Origin: Pandoraea eparura
GTDB taxonomy: Bacteria > Pseudomonadota > Gammaproteobacteria > Burkholderiales > Burkholderiaceae
Length of the DNA stretch: 64,000 bases
Direction of reading: 5' to 3'
Assembly: GCF_902459725.1 (NCBI RefSeq)
Contig: NZ_CABPSH010000006.1
Span: 62,001 to 126,000 of the forward strand
Below the pieces are notes generated by a model. It worked only from the letters and a program-made list of their open reading frames with translations. It did not search any database and was not told the origin of the DNA. Made by a program: the position numbers and the translations under genes. The stretch's first letter is position 1, and each line of letters opens with the position of its first letter. Of this stretch, positions 62,094 through 64,000 are shown in pieces.

Positions 62094-62873
62094 ATGGGTG
62101 ACAAAGTAAGCGTCGAGCGAGACGGTGATATCGCGATCGTCTCGCTCGACAATCCGGGGCGACTCAATGCGCTCACGTTGTCGATGTGGCGCGAACTGGG
62201 CGCGGCCATGAACGCGCTCTCGGACGAAGTCAGCGTTCGCTGTGTGGTTTTGCGTGGCGCGGGAACTCAGGCATTCGCCGCGGGTGCCGACATCAACGAA
62301 TTTTCGACCTGTCGCGCGAATCGGGAACAGGCGCAAGCCTACGCCGAGGTCACAACCTCGGCGATGACGGCGATCGAGCAATGTCGGCACCCGGTCGTGG
62401 CGATGGTTTATGGCGTATGCGTAGGGGGCGGGCTCGAAATTGCGTCGCTTTGCGACATTCGCATTTGTGGCGAGTCAAGCCGGTTCGGCGCGCCGGTCGG
62501 GCGGCTTGGCCTGACGATGTCCTATGGCGAACTCGCTGCACTGATCAGACTGGTTGGTCGCTCGGTGGCGATGGAAATTGTGCTCGAAGGGCGCATTTTC
62601 GACGCGCCCGCGTCGCTTGCCAACGGCATCGTCTCGCGCGTGGTGCCCGACAGCGAGGTGGAACGTGAAGCCATATCGACCGCTCGCCGTATCGCGCATG
62701 GTGCACCGCTCGTTGCCCGTTGGCACAAGCATGCGGCCAATCGGCTCACGCGTTCGCCCGAGTTGTCGCGTGTCGAGATCGAATCCGCGCTCGACTGCTT
62801 CGATACCGAGGACTTTCGCATCGGCGCTGAGGCATTCAGCGCCAAACAGAAACCAATCTTCAAGGGAAAGTGA
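62094..62873 (+). CDS. Enoyl-CoA hydratase/isomerase family protein
   Basis: 259 residues, crotonase fold. Oxyanion-hole segments CVVLRGAGTQAFAAGADINE and GVCVGGGLEIASLCDIRI with FGAPVGRLGLTMSYGE are present. The usual first catalytic Glu region is near the GRLGL segment, and the position after it is Leu/Thr rather than the E of classical hydratases, so an isomerase or lyase role is possible. The family start MGDKVSVERDGDIAIVSLDN is preceded by AGAGGAAAGC. The CoA-transferase gene follows after one base. Confidence 0.87.
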   Translation: MGDKVSVERDGDIAIVSLDNPGRLNALTLSMWRELGAAMNALSDEVSVRCVVLRGAGTQAFAAGADINEFSTCRANREQAQAYAEVTTSAMTAIEQCRHPVVAMVYGVCVGGGLEIASLCDIRICGESSRFGAPVGRLGLTMSYGELAALIRLVGRSVAMEIVLEGRIFDAPASLANGIVSRVVPDSEVEREAISTARRIAHGAPLVARWHKHAANRLTRSPELSRVEIESALDCFDTEDFRIGAEAFSAKQKPIFKGK

Positions 62874-62874
62874 A

Positions 62875-64000
62875 ATGGGTCCGCTGAATGGAATGAAAGT
62901 TGTCGAGCTGGCACACATCATGTCCGGCCCGGTGTGCGGCATGATGCTGGCCGACATGGGGGCGGACGTCGTCAAAGTCGAGAAGGTGCCAGACGGGGAC
63001 GACTCGCGGCGCTTCTCGCCCATCCTGCCGGGCGGCGAGTCCGCATCGTTCATGATCGTCAATCGCAACAAGCGGGGAATCGGCCTCAATCTCAAAAGTG
63101 AGAGTGGGCGAGGCGTGCTTAAACGTTTGCTCGCTGATGCCGATGTGGTCACCGAAAACTATCGAGCGGGGACGATGGAGAAGTTTGGCCTCGGCTACGA
63201 CACGTTGAAAGTGATCAATCCCGGTCTCATTTATTGCGCGATATCCGGCTTCGGGCGTACCGGCCCGTTCAGCGAAAAGGGCGGCTTCGATTTGATCGCG
63301 CAGGGCATGAGCGGCATGATGAGCATGACGGGCGAGGAAGGGCGTGAACCCGTCAAGGCGGGCTCCCCCGTCGCCGATATCAACTCAGGCATTCTCGCCG
63401 CACTCGGTATTGCGGCGGCGTATGCGCAGAAGCTGCGAACGGGACGAGGCCAGATGGTCGACACGTCCCTGTTCGAGGCGGGCTTGCAGCAGATGTACTG
63501 GCCAGCAGCGAGCTATCTCGCCGACGGCACATTGCTGCCAAAGATGGGCTCCGCAAACTCCACGAGCGCGCCTTACCAGGTGTTTAAAACCAGTGACGGC
63601 TGGATCAACATTGGTGCTGCCAACCAAAGCAATTACGAGCGTTTGCTCGAAGTGTTGAACGCACCGCAGCTCGCAACGGATTCCCGCTTCGAGACCAATG
63701 CGCTTCGGCTCGCGCATCGAGACGAACTCGTCGCCATCCTCAACGAAATCCTCGTTCGGCGCACCACTGCGGACTGGATGACGCGCTTCGATGAGATTGG
63801 ATTGCCTGCCGGACCCGTGCTCGATATCGCCGCCGCACTGGCGCACCCGCAGACCATTGCCCGTGACATGATCGTCGAGACTGAGCACCCGGTGGCCGGG
63901 AAGGTTCGGGGCCTCGGGTTGCCCATCCATTTCTCCGAGGGGGAGCGCACGGGCAGCCGCCCGGCGCCGCTGCTCGGTCAACACACGAGGGAGGTGCTCA
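62875..64000 (+). CDS. Family III CoA-transferase, 3' end outside the window
   Basis: At least 375 residues, open to the right edge, nearly complete. MKVVELAHIMSGPVCGMMLA, ADVVKVEKVPDGDD, RNKRGIGLNLKSE, ENYRAGTMEKFGLGYDTL and ISGFGRTGPF match the CaiB/Frc family. The position of the catalytic Asp of formyl-CoA transferase appears to be Glu in DTSLFEAGLQQM. With the alcohol dehydrogenase and hydratase it could activate a carboxylic acid, which is then hydrated or cleaved. It is a paralogue of the enzyme at 45039. Confidence 0.9.
   Translation, partial: MGPLNGMKVVELAHIMSGPVCGMMLADMGADVVKVEKVPDGDDSRRFSPILPGGESASFMIVNRNKRGIGLNLKSESGRGVLKRLLADADVVTENYRAGTMEKFGLGYDTLKVINPGLIYCAISGFGRTGPFSEKGGFDLIAQGMSGMMSMTGEEGREPVKAGSPVADINSGILAALGIAAAYAQKLRTGRGQMVDTSLFEAGLQQMYWPAASYLADGTLLPKMGSANSTSAPYQVFKTSDGWINIGAANQSNYERLLEVLNAPQLATDSRFETNALRLAHRDELVAILNEILVRRTTADWMTRFDEIGLPAGPVLDIAAALAHPQTIARDMIVETEHPVAGKVRGLGLPIHFSEGERTGSRPAPLLGQHTREVL

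Overview
The window is about 63% G+C by eye, with dense genes and long antisense open frames. It reads as a chromosome segment of a Burkholderiaceae betaproteobacterium, most likely Pandoraea or a close relative. This is inferred from the core gene order (ppa, GNAT, nadE, P-II, smr, trxB, ftsK, lolA, rarA, serS, tRNA-Ser) and from the aromatic and organic-acid catabolic clusters. No database was searched.

Layout. 1-15.65 kb is a core block: the tail of an FMN alpha-hydroxy-acid oxidase, ppa, then core genes to serS and tRNA-Ser(CGA). An AbiEi/AbiEii-type toxin-antitoxin pair with its own promoter, operators and terminator sits between ppa and the GNAT gene. 15.65-24.5 kb, right after the tRNA, is a lower-G+C accessory block. 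It holds a broken XRE regulator fused to an IS3-family remnant, a 2196-residue DUF4011/helicase/Vsr-like/DUF3320 protein that looks like a single-gene phage-defence system, and a membrane-anchored LprI-like protein.

24.5-31.9 kb is an mhp cluster (mhpA-B-D-T-C, with divergent mhpR) for meta-cleavage of 3-(3-hydroxyphenyl)propionate; mhpE and mhpF are not in the window. 32-35.4 kb holds a LysR regulator, a quinone oxidoreductase, a YciI-like protein and an SDR. 36.4-51.5 kb is the most interesting part: an aldehyde dehydrogenase divergent from a run of genes encoding a TcuA-like FAD dehydrogenase, a five-component branched-chain-type ABC transporter, an IclR regulator, a family III CoA-transferase, a citryl-CoA-lyase-like protein, an aconitase and both ETF subunits. 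Together they spell a possible route: uptake of a tricarboxylate, FAD/ETF-linked dehydrogenation to aconitate, hydration to citrate, CoA transfer, and cleavage to acetyl-CoA plus oxaloacetate. Two matching inverted repeats (AGAAC-N3-GTTCT) precede the two halves of this set and are candidate IclR operators.

51.7-54.2 kb has an ABM-domain membrane protein, a chloroperoxidase-like hydrolase and a DoxX protein. 54.4-58.8 kb is a metal-uptake set (DUF2946, TonB-dependent receptor, PepSY membrane protein with a Met/His-rich loop). 59.0-64.0 kb holds a Tat-exported PPC-domain protein and a LysR regulator divergent from an Fe-alcohol dehydrogenase, enoyl-CoA hydratase and CoA-transferase operon; the last gene runs off the end.
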